Origin: CAZSLZ01 sp964607865
GTDB lineage: Bacteria > Vulcanimicrobiota > JAJTBE01 > CAZSLZ01
Length of the DNA stretch: 29,602 bases
Reading direction: 5' to 3'
Assembly (NCBI GenBank): GCA_964607865.1
Contig: CAZSLZ010000022.1
Coordinates: 1 to 29,602 of the forward strand
Position numbers and translations under genes: made by a program. The first letter of the stretch is position 1, and each line of letters starts with the position of its first letter. A model generated the notes under the pieces. It had not been told where the DNA came from. It searched no databases and was given only the letters and a program-made list of their open reading frames with translations. Below are positions 1 through 7,394 of the stretch, piece by piece.

Positions 1-57
1 AATAAGCCCCGGGGATATATTTCCACTGTGGAAGACGTGTATGCCCAAAAAAAGTAG
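1..57 (+). pseudogene. Upstream part of the pseudouridine synthase, ending at an in-frame TAG
   Basis: The first 18 codons read NKPRGYISTVEDVYAQKK and then TAG at 55-57. The NKPRG-x-x-(S/T)-T-V-x-D pattern is the conserved segment that lies just before the catalytic GRLD motif in RsuA/RluB/RluE/RluF enzymes. The frame continues without a shift into the catalytic part that begins at 58, so this is the same gene interrupted by a stop codon. The S4 RNA-binding domain expected further upstream lies outside the window. The cause could be a nonsense mutation, a base-calling error or readthrough. Confidence 0.75.
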
Positions 58-495
58 GTGGATCAGGTCCCAGACAAGACCAGAGTTTTTCCTGTGGGCA
101 GGTTGGATAAAGATTCCGAGGGATTGATTATCTTAACCGATGATGGTGATCTGGCATTAAAACTTACTCACCCCCGTTACGAGCATGAAAAGGAATACCT
201 GGTTACAGTAGAAGGCAGTAATGAAAAGAGCCTGACTGCCGGGGACCTGCAGAAAAGGTTTGAAAAGTACACAAAGAGCGATATGGTTTCCATGAAAATA
301 ATTGCAACTCAGGGGAAAATCGCTGAGTTGAATTTTGTGTTGAAAGAAGGGAAGAAAAGACAGATACGGCGTATGTGCTCATCGGTGGGGCTGAAGGTTA
401 TAAGGTTGCTGCGTATAAGAATTGCCAACTTGAAATTAAATGGGTTACCTGCGGGGCAATTTAAAAGAATTTCAAAAAAAGATATAATACAATAA
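58..495 (+). CDS. RsuA/RluB-family 23S/16S rRNA pseudouridine synthase, catalytic part
   Basis: This family isomerises a specific uridine of rRNA to pseudouridine in the cytoplasm. Counted from the GTG at 58, the motif VGRLDKDSEGLIILTDDG is at residues 13-30, with the catalytic Asp at 17. LTHPRYEHEKEYLV follows at about 37-50, and the C-terminal EGKKRQIRRMC and LKVIRLLRIRIANLKL blocks are typical of the family. The GTG at 58 directly follows an in-frame TAG (55-57) and has no ribosome binding site placed for it. It is probably not a true start but the continuation of the frame before it. Whether active enzyme is made depends on whether the TAG is real. The gene ends with TAA, followed by an A/T-rich stretch without a GC-rich terminator. 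The exact target uridine and RluB versus RsuA assignment cannot be decided without the N-terminus. Confidence 0.85.
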   Translation: MDQVPDKTRVFPVGRLDKDSEGLIILTDDGDLALKLTHPRYEHEKEYLVTVEGSNEKSLTAGDLQKRFEKYTKSDMVSMKIIATQGKIAELNFVLKEGKKRQIRRMCSSVGLKVIRLLRIRIANLKLNGLPAGQFKRISKKDIIQ

Positions 496-565
496 AAAAA
501 ATGGGATTATTTCTTTGAAAAAATCTACTTTTAATGTGATTGCCCAAAAAAAAATATTTTTTTTG

Positions 566-594
566 TTGTTTTCGTCCAATCGTTATGATATAAT
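566..594 (+). promoter_or_regulatory. Predicted vegetative promoter of ftsH
   Basis: A TATAAT -10 box lies at 589-594, preceded by TG at 586-587 (extended -10). A weak -35 box TTGTTT is at 566-571 with a 17-bp spacer. An A-tract/T-tract run (about 546-564) lies directly upstream and could act as an UP element. Transcription would start near 601, giving a leader of about 70 nt before ftsH. Confidence 0.7.
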
Positions 595-669
595 TTCTCT
601 GAGTCTTTTTCAGACAATTTACATCAGAAAGACAGGACTAAAAATATAGATACCAGGAGGCATGGTTTT

Positions 670-2598
670 TTGAAGTCAGCAAAGTATTTAATGTACCTGG
701 TGGTGATTGTCATCTTATTCACTATCGCCATGAATTACAATAAAATATCATCTCCCGTGGACAAGTTGGATTTTACCGACTTCAAGAAAAAAGTGGAGAT
801 GGGTAAAATAAAAGAATTGGTTTTTATGGATGACCGGACCATCAAGGGGGTCCTTAACCAGGGAACAAAAAATGAAAAACAGTTTACCACCACTATACCC
901 AAGGGTGTTGAAGAAAGTCTGGTTAATTATCTGGAAGAACACAATGTGAAAATTTCCGCCAAACCTCCTTCAGAAACACCTTGGTGGTTTGTAATTGTAA
1001 ATATTTTGCCTTATATTCTGCTCATCGGGTTTTTTGTGTTGCTGTTTCGACAGGCGCAATCCGCCGGGGGCAGCCAGGCATTCAATTTTGGCCGGTCGAA
1101 GGCAAAACAGCTTACCAACGTGAAAGGTAAGGTTACCTTTGACGATGTGGCCGGAGTTGAAGAAGCCAAGGAAGAACTCAAGGAAGTTGTGGATTTTCTG
1201 CGTGCACCGGCAAAATATAAAGCTCTGGGCGCCCGTATTCCCAAAGGGGTATTACTGCTGGGCGCACCGGGAACGGGAAAAACTCTATTGGGAAGAGCCA
1301 TCGCCGGCGAGGCAGGAGTTCCATTTTACTACATAAGCGGATCTGATTTTGTGGAAATGTTTGTTGGTGTGGGAGCATCCCGGGTTCGGGATCTGTTTGA
1401 AAATGCAAAAAAAACAGCGCCCTGTATCGTTTTTGTGGATGAAATCGATGCGGTGGGCCGGCAGAGAGGTGCCGGGCTGGGCGGGGGACACGACGAAAGA
1501 GAACAGACTCTTAACCAGTTATTAGTTGAAATGGATGGCTTCGAAAATAATAACGGTGTTATTGTTCTGGCAGCTACCAACCGGCCCGATGTGCTTGATC
1601 CTGCCCTGCTGCGTCCCGGCAGATTTGACCGCCATGTGGTAGTGGATAAACCCGACGTTAAGGGAAGAGAAGCTATACTCAAGGTTCACAGCCGGGGTAA
1701 ACCCCTTTCCGCCGATGTGGACCTGGAGTTGCTGGGCAAAAGGACACCCGGATTTTCTGGCGCAGATCTGGAAAACCTGCTGAACGAAGCTGCCCTTTTA
1801 GCCGCCCGGTTAAACAAGGATAAAATTGAAATGGAAGATTGCGAGGAGGCAATTGACCGGGTACTTATGGGGCCCGAGAGAAAAAGCAGAATTATTTCTG
1901 AAAAAGAAAAGAAAATTACTGCATACCACGAAGCTGGGCATGCCTTGGTTGCGAAAATGCTGCCTGATGCCCACCCTGTAAGAAAAGTAACAATTCTTCC
2001 CAGGGGTATGGCTTTAGGTGTTACCTGGACCATGCCTGATGAAGATAAATATACCAAGACCAAAAAAGAACTGTTGGCGGAAATCACCACTATGATGGGT
2101 GGCCGCTGCGCCGAGAAAATTGTTTTCAACGAGATTACTACCGGTGCCAGTAACGACCTGAAAAAGGCTTCTCAGGTATCACGCCAGATGATTACCAAGT
2201 TCGGTATGAGCGACGATTTAGGGCCAATAACCTTTGGGCATCAGAGAGACCAGGTTTTTCTGGGCCGGGATATTATGGAAGAAAGAAACTATGGCGACAG
2301 TATAGCTAATAAGATAGATAAGGAAGTCAAGGAGATTGCCGAAGGCTGTTATCAGCATGCCAAAAAAATTCTTCTGGAAAACAGGGAATTATTGGACAAG
2401 CTGGCGGAAATGCTGCTGGATAAAGAAGTGGTAGAAGAACAGGAGCTCAATGAATTGGTTAAAAAGAAGGCTAATCCTGTAGATGGCATCTCTATAGAAA
2501 AAGAAGAAGAAACTGCAGAGGAAAAACAGAAAGTGGATGATATCGGTGTTATTCCGCCTCTAAAACCTCTGGGTGGCCCTGATTTCGCCTTTGAATAA
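670..2598 (+). CDS. ftsH: ATP-dependent zinc metalloprotease FtsH
   Basis: FtsH is a membrane-anchored hexameric AAA+ protease that degrades misfolded membrane proteins and regulators. The 642-aa length is normal. Visible in order: N-terminal membrane segment (about 5-22), extracytoplasmic domain (about 30-100), second membrane segment (about 105-126), Walker A GAPGTGKT (198-205), Walker B VFVDEID (about 253-259), the second-region-of-homology stretch ATNRPDVLDPALLRPGRFDR, zinc motif HEAGH (420-424) and the third zinc ligand Asp in GASNDL (about 496). The C-terminus is acidic. The TTG start at 670 is chosen because AGGAGG at 655-660 lies 9 nt upstream; the ATG at 662 opens only a three-codon frame (MVF, stop). 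One extra T in the T6 run would fuse that ATG to the gene, so the start is slightly uncertain. It appears to be a single-gene unit, with a promoter at 566-594 and a terminator at 2614-2653. Confidence 0.97.
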   Translation: MKSAKYLMYLVVIVILFTIAMNYNKISSPVDKLDFTDFKKKVEMGKIKELVFMDDRTIKGVLNQGTKNEKQFTTTIPKGVEESLVNYLEEHNVKISAKPPSETPWWFVIVNILPYILLIGFFVLLFRQAQSAGGSQAFNFGRSKAKQLTNVKGKVTFDDVAGVEEAKEELKEVVDFLRAPAKYKALGARIPKGVLLLGAPGTGKTLLGRAIAGEAGVPFYYISGSDFVEMFVGVGASRVRDLFENAKKTAPCIVFVDEIDAVGRQRGAGLGGGHDEREQTLNQLLVEMDGFENNNGVIVLAATNRPDVLDPALLRPGRFDRHVVVDKPDVKGREAILKVHSRGKPLSADVDLELLGKRTPGFSGADLENLLNEAALLAARLNKDKIEMEDCEEAIDRVLMGPERKSRIISEKEKKITAYHEAGHALVAKMLPDAHPVRKVTILPRGMALGVTWTMPDEDKYTKTKKELLAEITTMMGGRCAEKIVFNEITTGASNDLKKASQVSRQMITKFGMSDDLGPITFGHQRDQVFLGRDIMEERNYGDSIANKIDKEVKEIAEGCYQHAKKILLENRELLDKLAEMLLDKEVVEEQELNELVKKKANPVDGISIEKEEETAEEKQKVDDIGVIPPLKPLGGPDFAFE

Positions 2599-2613
2599 TA
2601 AAAAATAATATAA

Positions 2614-2653
2614 TAAAAAAAGAGCTGTCCCAAAAAGGATGGCTCTTTTTTAT
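2614..2653 (+). terminator. Rho-independent terminator of ftsH
   Basis: A stem formed by aaagagctgtcc and ggatggctcttt (arms about 2617-2630 and 2637-2650, two G-U pairs) encloses the 6-nt loop caaaaa and is followed by a T run (2645-2651). It starts 16 nt after the ftsH stop. The A run on the 5' side could also let it act on the opposite strand. Confidence 0.85.
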
Positions 2654-2671
2654 TATATTAAAAGAGGAGAT

Positions 2672-2703
2672 CAAAAAAAAGTCGGATGTTAGACATCCGA
2701 CTT
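2672..2703 (-). terminator. Rho-independent terminator of the efflux operon (minus strand)
   Basis: A perfect 11-bp inverted repeat, aagtcggatgt / acatccgactt, occupies 2679-2689 and 2693-2703 with a 3-nt loop. Read on the minus strand it is followed by eight T residues, the signature of an intrinsic terminator. It lies about 210 nt beyond the stop of the RND pump gene and would insulate that operon from ftsH. Confidence 0.8.
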
Positions 2704-2915
2704 CCACTATGAGTATAATAGGGGGATGGGTTGGGGATTACCTATTAAAATTTATATTAATTATTTAATTCTGTTTTGTAATTATTCATTAAAACTTAGA
2801 TTATTCCTTCAACATGTTTTATATTGTTACTTTTTTCACTATATTAGTGTGGTTTTTCACCGTTTTTATTTCCTTCTACTGTTGTATTTACAAAGTATTT
2901 ATAATATACTTTTAA
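2704..2915. other. AT-rich 3' region between the RND pump gene and its terminator
   Basis: About 210 bases of very AT-rich sequence make up the untranslated 3' end of the efflux operon. A 72-codon plus-strand frame here is rich in Phe, Leu and Tyr. It looks like a composition artefact and has no ribosome binding site. I see no RNA gene or repeat in it. Confidence 0.5.
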
Positions 2916-5900
2916 TTAATCGCTTTTTTCTGAAGTTTTTTTAGTAAATTTTTCGATTAAATCTTCAAAAATGGAATAGACCACAGGAATAATTAACAGG
3001 GTAAGCGCTGTGGAAGTCAGCAAGCCACCTATGGTGCTTATTGCCAGGGGTTGAAACAGGTCAGCGCCAGCTTTGAAACCCAGCGCCAGTGGGGATACGG
3101 CAATTACTGTGGTTCCCACGGTCATAAGTATCGGCCTCAACCTTAACGGCGCAGCCTCTAATACCGCCTGACGGGTAGATAAGCCAGTCTTTTTCCTTTG
3201 AATAATAAAATCAATTAAAACAATCGAAGCATTTACCACCACACCCACCAGCATGATAACTCCCAGCAGGGTGAACATGGACAGGGTAGATTGAGTAATC
3301 AGCAACGAACCGAAAACACCAACCAACTCCAGAGGTACTGCCAGGATGAGAGTAAAGGGGTGAATAAAAGATTCAAACTGAATTGCCAGAAACACATAAA
3401 CCAGAATAATTGCCAGACGCATCACCAGAAACATTTCACCGAATATTTTCTGTTGTTCCTGGGCTTCACCCGCTATTACATAGGTATATCCAGTGGGTAA
3501 TTCCAGTTTATCGAGTATAGGTTGAATATCCGCAAGAACTTCAGATAGAACCCTGCCGGTAAGGTCGGCCTGAACCGATACATACCGGGTACGGTCCCGG
3601 CGGTTGATACTGGCAGGGGCATAAGAAGATTTGACTTCGGCGATATCCGCCAGGGTTACCTGTTTTCCCATGGGGGTCAGAAACTTCAGTGTTTTGATCT
3701 TTTCTATTGAATTGCGTTGTTCCTCGGGAAGTTGAACAAAAATTTCATACTCGTTGCCTTCTTCACGAAAAGTACTTACCTCATCCTCAGACAACAGAAT
3801 TCTTATTATATTGTTTACCTGGTTGGTTTTCAAACCAAGCTGGCCGGCTTTTTGCCGGTTAATAAGAACCTTGAATTCAGGAGCGCCGGGCCTGTAATTG
3901 GTATCCAAATTTTTCAACCCTTTTACAACTTCCAGTTCCTGTTTTAAACCTTGTGCCAATTCGGAAAGTTTATCCAGATCATTTCCTCGGATAAGAATTT
4001 CGATAGGCTTTTTTCCGGAAATATTAAAAACAGATTGAACCTGGATCTGGGCGCCAGCATAGTTCTGAAACCTTTCTGTAATCATATCCTGAACTTCATA
4101 CATACTTCTCATATTATTGTTCTGGCGATATTCCGCTGATTTCAGTGTAACCGTAAGGCCTCCCAACCTTGGCACCTCACCGCTTCCACGGTTGGCGCCT
4201 TCGCCTCCCGAAGGCCCCTGCCCCACATCAACAATTACTGTATCCAACTCCGGGGTATTTTCAATCACAAAATTTTCCACATCTGTAACAACCTTATCTG
4301 TTCTTTCAATGGATGAACCAACCGGGGTTTCCACCATTACAAGAAAGTCGCCCCTGTCCCATTTTCCCTGAAGCTCGGTAGGAACAAACTGTGTCAGGAC
4401 AATAGAAAGAACAAAAGTGCCAAAGGCAATAAAGACAACCCAGCCACGGTTGTTCATACACCATGCTAACATCCGGGTGTAGGTGTCTTTGACTTTATCA
4501 AAAGTTTTTGTCCACCATAAATTATATTTGCCGGTCAGGCTTTTTTTATTGTGTTTTAATTTTACCTCGCCTTTCATAAAACGAGAGCAGTACATAGGTA
4601 CCACGAAAACAGCCGAAGCCAGCGAACACAGCAAGGCAAAAATAAAAGTCTGTGCCAGTGGGGTAAATATCTGTCCCGCCAAACCCGAAACTACAAACAG
4701 AGGAATAAAAACCACAATACTGGTCATTACTCCCGCAAATATGGCTTCACCCACCTCGCTGGCGCCATTAACAGCAGCTTCCACGAGAGACTCTCCCTCT
4801 TCCAGATGCCGATATATATTTTCCAATACCACAATAGAAGAGTCCACAATATTTCCCACCACAAGAATAAATCCCACCAAAGTTATCATATTAATGGTGT
4901 TGCCGCTGAAATAAAGCAACAACATAGCCACCAGAACTGAAACGGGAATCGAAATGGCAATGGCGAAAGTTGAACGGATAGACCCCAGAAAGAATAAAAC
5001 CACCAGAACAGCCAGAATCGCACCCTGAAGGGCATTTTCCTGTAAGGTTTTTATGGTGTTTTTAATTTGTTCCGATCTGTCATAAGCCAATAGTAACTCA
5101 AAACCTTTGGGTAATTGTGGCTTTAATTCATCGGCTTTCTCCTTTATTGCATCTGCCACCCTTACCAGGTTGGCATCGGTATTCTTTTTAACTGAAATAG
5201 ACACACAGGGGATACCGTTAACCCGCGCCCTGGTTCTGATTTCCTTATTTCCGTCAACCACAGTGGCAATGTCTCTCAAATAAACAGGCTGGCCACTAAT
5301 AGTTGTTATTAAAGTGTTTTTGAAATCCTTAAGATCATCATATTCCCCAATGGAACGAACACTGAATTCAAGTTCATCAGTTTTTATTCGGCCCATGGGA
5401 ATATTGGCATTCTCCAGAGATATTGCCTGGGCAACCTGGGATACGGGAATATTCAAAGCTTCCAGCCGGTTTCTGTCAACCTTTGCAATAAAAGCCCGCT
5501 CGATACCACCGGAGATATCAACAGAAGCCACACCTGCAACTTTTTCTAATTCTTTTTTTATCACATTGCGGGAATAAGACCTTAACCTGCGAAGATTAAT
5601 GTTTTTATCAGACAGGGTTAGCCTGACCACCGCCGAATCTGACGGGTCGGCTTTCTGAATAATGGGCAACTCAGCTTCCTCAGGAAGCTCATTTCTTATC
5701 TTGTCTATCTTTTCCCGCACATCAGCGGCAGTAGCGTTCATATCGGTGCCGTAATTGAATTCCACAATCACCAGAGATAAATTATCCTGAGATACGGATT
5801 CAATCACATCAATATTGCCTACACTACCCACAGCTTCCTCAATGGTCATGGTAACCTGTTCTTCAATTTCCTCAGGGCCGGCGCCACGATATATTGTGGT

Positions 5901-6041
5901 TACAGCAATGACTGGAATATCAATATTGGGAAAACCCTCAATACCCAGGCGGGGTATAAAGGTAATGCTGATTATTATTAATGCTATTACAATTACGCTT
6001 ACTGTAACGGGCCTTCTTACAGAAAAACCGAAAGGATTCAC
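2916..6041 (-). CDS. RND-family multidrug efflux pump, inner-membrane subunit (AcrB/HAE1 type)
   Basis: This is the proton-driven transporter of a tripartite efflux pump. At 1041 aa it has the family length and duplicated architecture: a membrane helix at the N-terminus (about 13-31), a large porter domain with GAGPEEIEEQV, helices TM2-6 (about 340-480), a second porter domain, then helices TM8-12 (about 865-1020). The TM4 proton-relay motif reads VGNIVDSSIVVLEN. Asp400 matches the first relay Asp of AcrB (D407), but the second is Ser401. The TM10 region reads VVVNASIVLIDF, without the AcrB lysine, as in many non-proteobacterial members. The start is GTG at 6041, with AGGTG about 7 nt upstream. 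It begins 21 nt after the adaptor gene, so the two are co-transcribed. The substrate cannot be told from sequence. Confidence 0.95.
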   Translation of the reverse strand: MNPFGFSVRRPVTVSVIVIALIIISITFIPRLGIEGFPNIDIPVIAVTTIYRGAGPEEIEEQVTMTIEEAVGSVGNIDVIESVSQDNLSLVIVEFNYGTDMNATAADVREKIDKIRNELPEEAELPIIQKADPSDSAVVRLTLSDKNINLRRLRSYSRNVIKKELEKVAGVASVDISGGIERAFIAKVDRNRLEALNIPVSQVAQAISLENANIPMGRIKTDELEFSVRSIGEYDDLKDFKNTLITTISGQPVYLRDIATVVDGNKEIRTRARVNGIPCVSISVKKNTDANLVRVADAIKEKADELKPQLPKGFELLLAYDRSEQIKNTIKTLQENALQGAILAVLVVLFFLGSIRSTFAIAISIPVSVLVAMLLLYFSGNTINMITLVGFILVVGNIVDSSIVVLENIYRHLEEGESLVEAAVNGASEVGEAIFAGVMTSIVVFIPLFVVSGLAGQIFTPLAQTFIFALLCSLASAVFVVPMYCSRFMKGEVKLKHNKKSLTGKYNLWWTKTFDKVKDTYTRMLAWCMNNRGWVVFIAFGTFVLSIVLTQFVPTELQGKWDRGDFLVMVETPVGSSIERTDKVVTDVENFVIENTPELDTVIVDVGQGPSGGEGANRGSGEVPRLGGLTVTLKSAEYRQNNNMRSMYEVQDMITERFQNYAGAQIQVQSVFNISGKKPIEILIRGNDLDKLSELAQGLKQELEVVKGLKNLDTNYRPGAPEFKVLINRQKAGQLGLKTNQVNNIIRILLSEDEVSTFREEGNEYEIFVQLPEEQRNSIEKIKTLKFLTPMGKQVTLADIAEVKSSYAPASINRRDRTRYVSVQADLTGRVLSEVLADIQPILDKLELPTGYTYVIAGEAQEQQKIFGEMFLVMRLAIILVYVFLAIQFESFIHPFTLILAVPLELVGVFGSLLITQSTLSMFTLLGVIMLVGVVVNASIVLIDFIIQRKKTGLSTRQAVLEAAPLRLRPILMTVGTTVIAVSPLALGFKAGADLFQPLAISTIGGLLTSTALTLLIIPVVYSIFEDLIEKFTKKTSEKSD

Positions 6042-6062
6042 TGGATTTCACCTGCTTCTATA

Positions 6063-7394
6063 TTAATTCTGCTTCTCTTTAATCAATACTTTGTCGCCAT
6101 CAGAAATAGTAGCCTGACCGCTTGTTACCACCATTTCTCCGGCCTGGGCGCCTTCTCTTATAAGGGCTCTACGCTCGTTGTGAAAACCGACATCGACTTT
6201 TTCATGATAACCAATCTTTTCGCCATTTTCTTCTCTAATCTTTACCACATAAAAGTCTCCCTCAATAACCTTCAGCCATTCCCTGGGAACTACAACTCCC
6301 TGATAAGTATTCAACACCAGCGTTCCCACACCGGTCATGCCACTCTTAATAAGGTTGTCCTTATTCTGAACCTTGACCTTGATTTTGAAAGTCCGGGATA
6401 AAGGATCCACACTGGGAATCACAGTGTCCACATTGCCCGTAAACTTACTTTCGGGCAGAGCGTCAATGTTTATTTCCACTTCTTTGCCCCTGGTAACTCC
6501 GGTAATTTTAGATTCAGGCACATCGGCTTCCAGGTAAACATTACTGTTATCAGTTATTCTGAATATAGAGAGCTTATCGCCAGGGGAAACCAACTGGCCA
6601 GGTTCAACATCGCGTGCGGTTATATAACCGCTGATGGGCGCCAATACCTGGGTATAGGAAATCATTGTCTGCAAATAATCCACATTGGCCTCAGCCTGGC
6701 TCAAACTGGCCGCCGCCAGTTGGCGGTCATTAATACTCATTGCTTTCTGCAGGGTATTGGCTTTGGCCAACTCCAAATTCTTTTTTGCCTGCTCCAGCTG
6801 GGCCCGGGCAGCTTCCAATCGGCTTCTGGCAACCTCAAATTGAGTGGTTGCCTGATCAAGAGCCTGTTGAGCCACGGCGCCTTTCTGCTGAAGGGTTTTC
6901 ATTCTGTTATAGGTCAATTGTGTATTACTAAAGCTCGACTCGGCCTGGGCAACATTTTCCCTGGCCTGAACCACGCCTTTTTGTGCCACCTGAATCTGAA
7001 TATCGGTAGATGTTTCGGTCAACTCATAACCAGAAGAAGCCTTGTTCAATTTTGCCTGGGCCACAGAAACACCGGCCAGCGCCTGGCGAAGCTGGGCCTG
7101 CAGGTCGTCATCATCCAATTTGGCCAGTAAATCGCCTTTATTGACAAAATCGCCCTCTTCCACATATACAGTGCGGGCCTTGGCAGCCAATTTGGAATAA
7201 ACATCCACAAAACGTTCAGGTTTTATAGTACCGACGAAGATGAAACTTTCCTCGATATCACCGGTGGTAACTTCACTTAGCATTACCGGCACCCTGAATT
7301 CCTCAGCCTGCTGTTCGCCGGGCCCGCAACCCGCTAAACCAAGGGCAAATGCTACAATAATTGCTATAATCAAATAATTCCTGATTCTGTTCAT
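6063..7394 (-). CDS. RND efflux periplasmic adaptor, membrane-fusion lipoprotein (AcrA-like)
   Basis: The adaptor bridges the RND pump and the TolC channel in the periplasm. The N-terminus is a lipoprotein signal peptide: a hydrophobic stretch at about 7-21, then lipobox LAGC with the acylated Cys23. After it come the first lipoyl half (KLAAKARTVYVEEGDFVNKGD, about 70-90), a long Ala/Gln/Leu-rich coiled-coil hairpin (about 95-230), the second lipoyl half (VLAPISGYITARDVEPGQLV), a beta-barrel domain and a membrane-proximal domain. The length of 443 aa is at the upper end of the family because the coiled-coil hairpin is long. Its ATG overlaps the TGA of the TolC gene (ATGA, 7391-7394), pointing to translational coupling. 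Confidence 0.94.
   Translation of the reverse strand: MNRIRNYLIIAIIVAFALGLAGCGPGEQQAEEFRVPVMLSEVTTGDIEESFIFVGTIKPERFVDVYSKLAAKARTVYVEEGDFVNKGDLLAKLDDDDLQAQLRQALAGVSVAQAKLNKASSGYELTETSTDIQIQVAQKGVVQARENVAQAESSFSNTQLTYNRMKTLQQKGAVAQQALDQATTQFEVARSRLEAARAQLEQAKKNLELAKANTLQKAMSINDRQLAAASLSQAEANVDYLQTMISYTQVLAPISGYITARDVEPGQLVSPGDKLSIFRITDNSNVYLEADVPESKITGVTRGKEVEINIDALPESKFTGNVDTVIPSVDPLSRTFKIKVKVQNKDNLIKSGMTGVGTLVLNTYQGVVVPREWLKVIEGDFYVVKIREENGEKIGYHEKVDVGFHNERRALIREGAQAGEMVVTSGQATISDGDKVLIKEKQN

Noticed and set aside
55..57. Pyrrolysine insertion at the TAG in the pseudouridine synthase
   Set aside because: No pyl genes are visible, prfA is intact, and TAG ends at least two other genes here; a rRNA-modifying enzyme is not a known pyrrolysine protein. 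Kept only as a remote option.
604..622. Small hairpin (gtct/agac) in the ftsH leader
   Set aside because: Only four base pairs; no match to a known riboswitch or heat-sensor pattern that I can recognise.
1686..2129. 147-codon minus-strand frame inside ftsH
   Set aside because: It lies antisense to the AAA/protease part of ftsH, whose protein is fully conserved; Ser/Arg-rich shadow translation.
2726..2944. 72-codon plus-strand frame after ftsH
   Set aside because: Very AT-rich, Phe/Leu/Tyr-biased, no ribosome binding site, overlaps the end of the RND gene; it looks like a composition artefact.
4483..4914. 143-codon plus-strand frame inside the RND gene
   Set aside because: Antisense to conserved TM helices of the pump; Thr/Ser/Pro-rich, without a plausible start signal.
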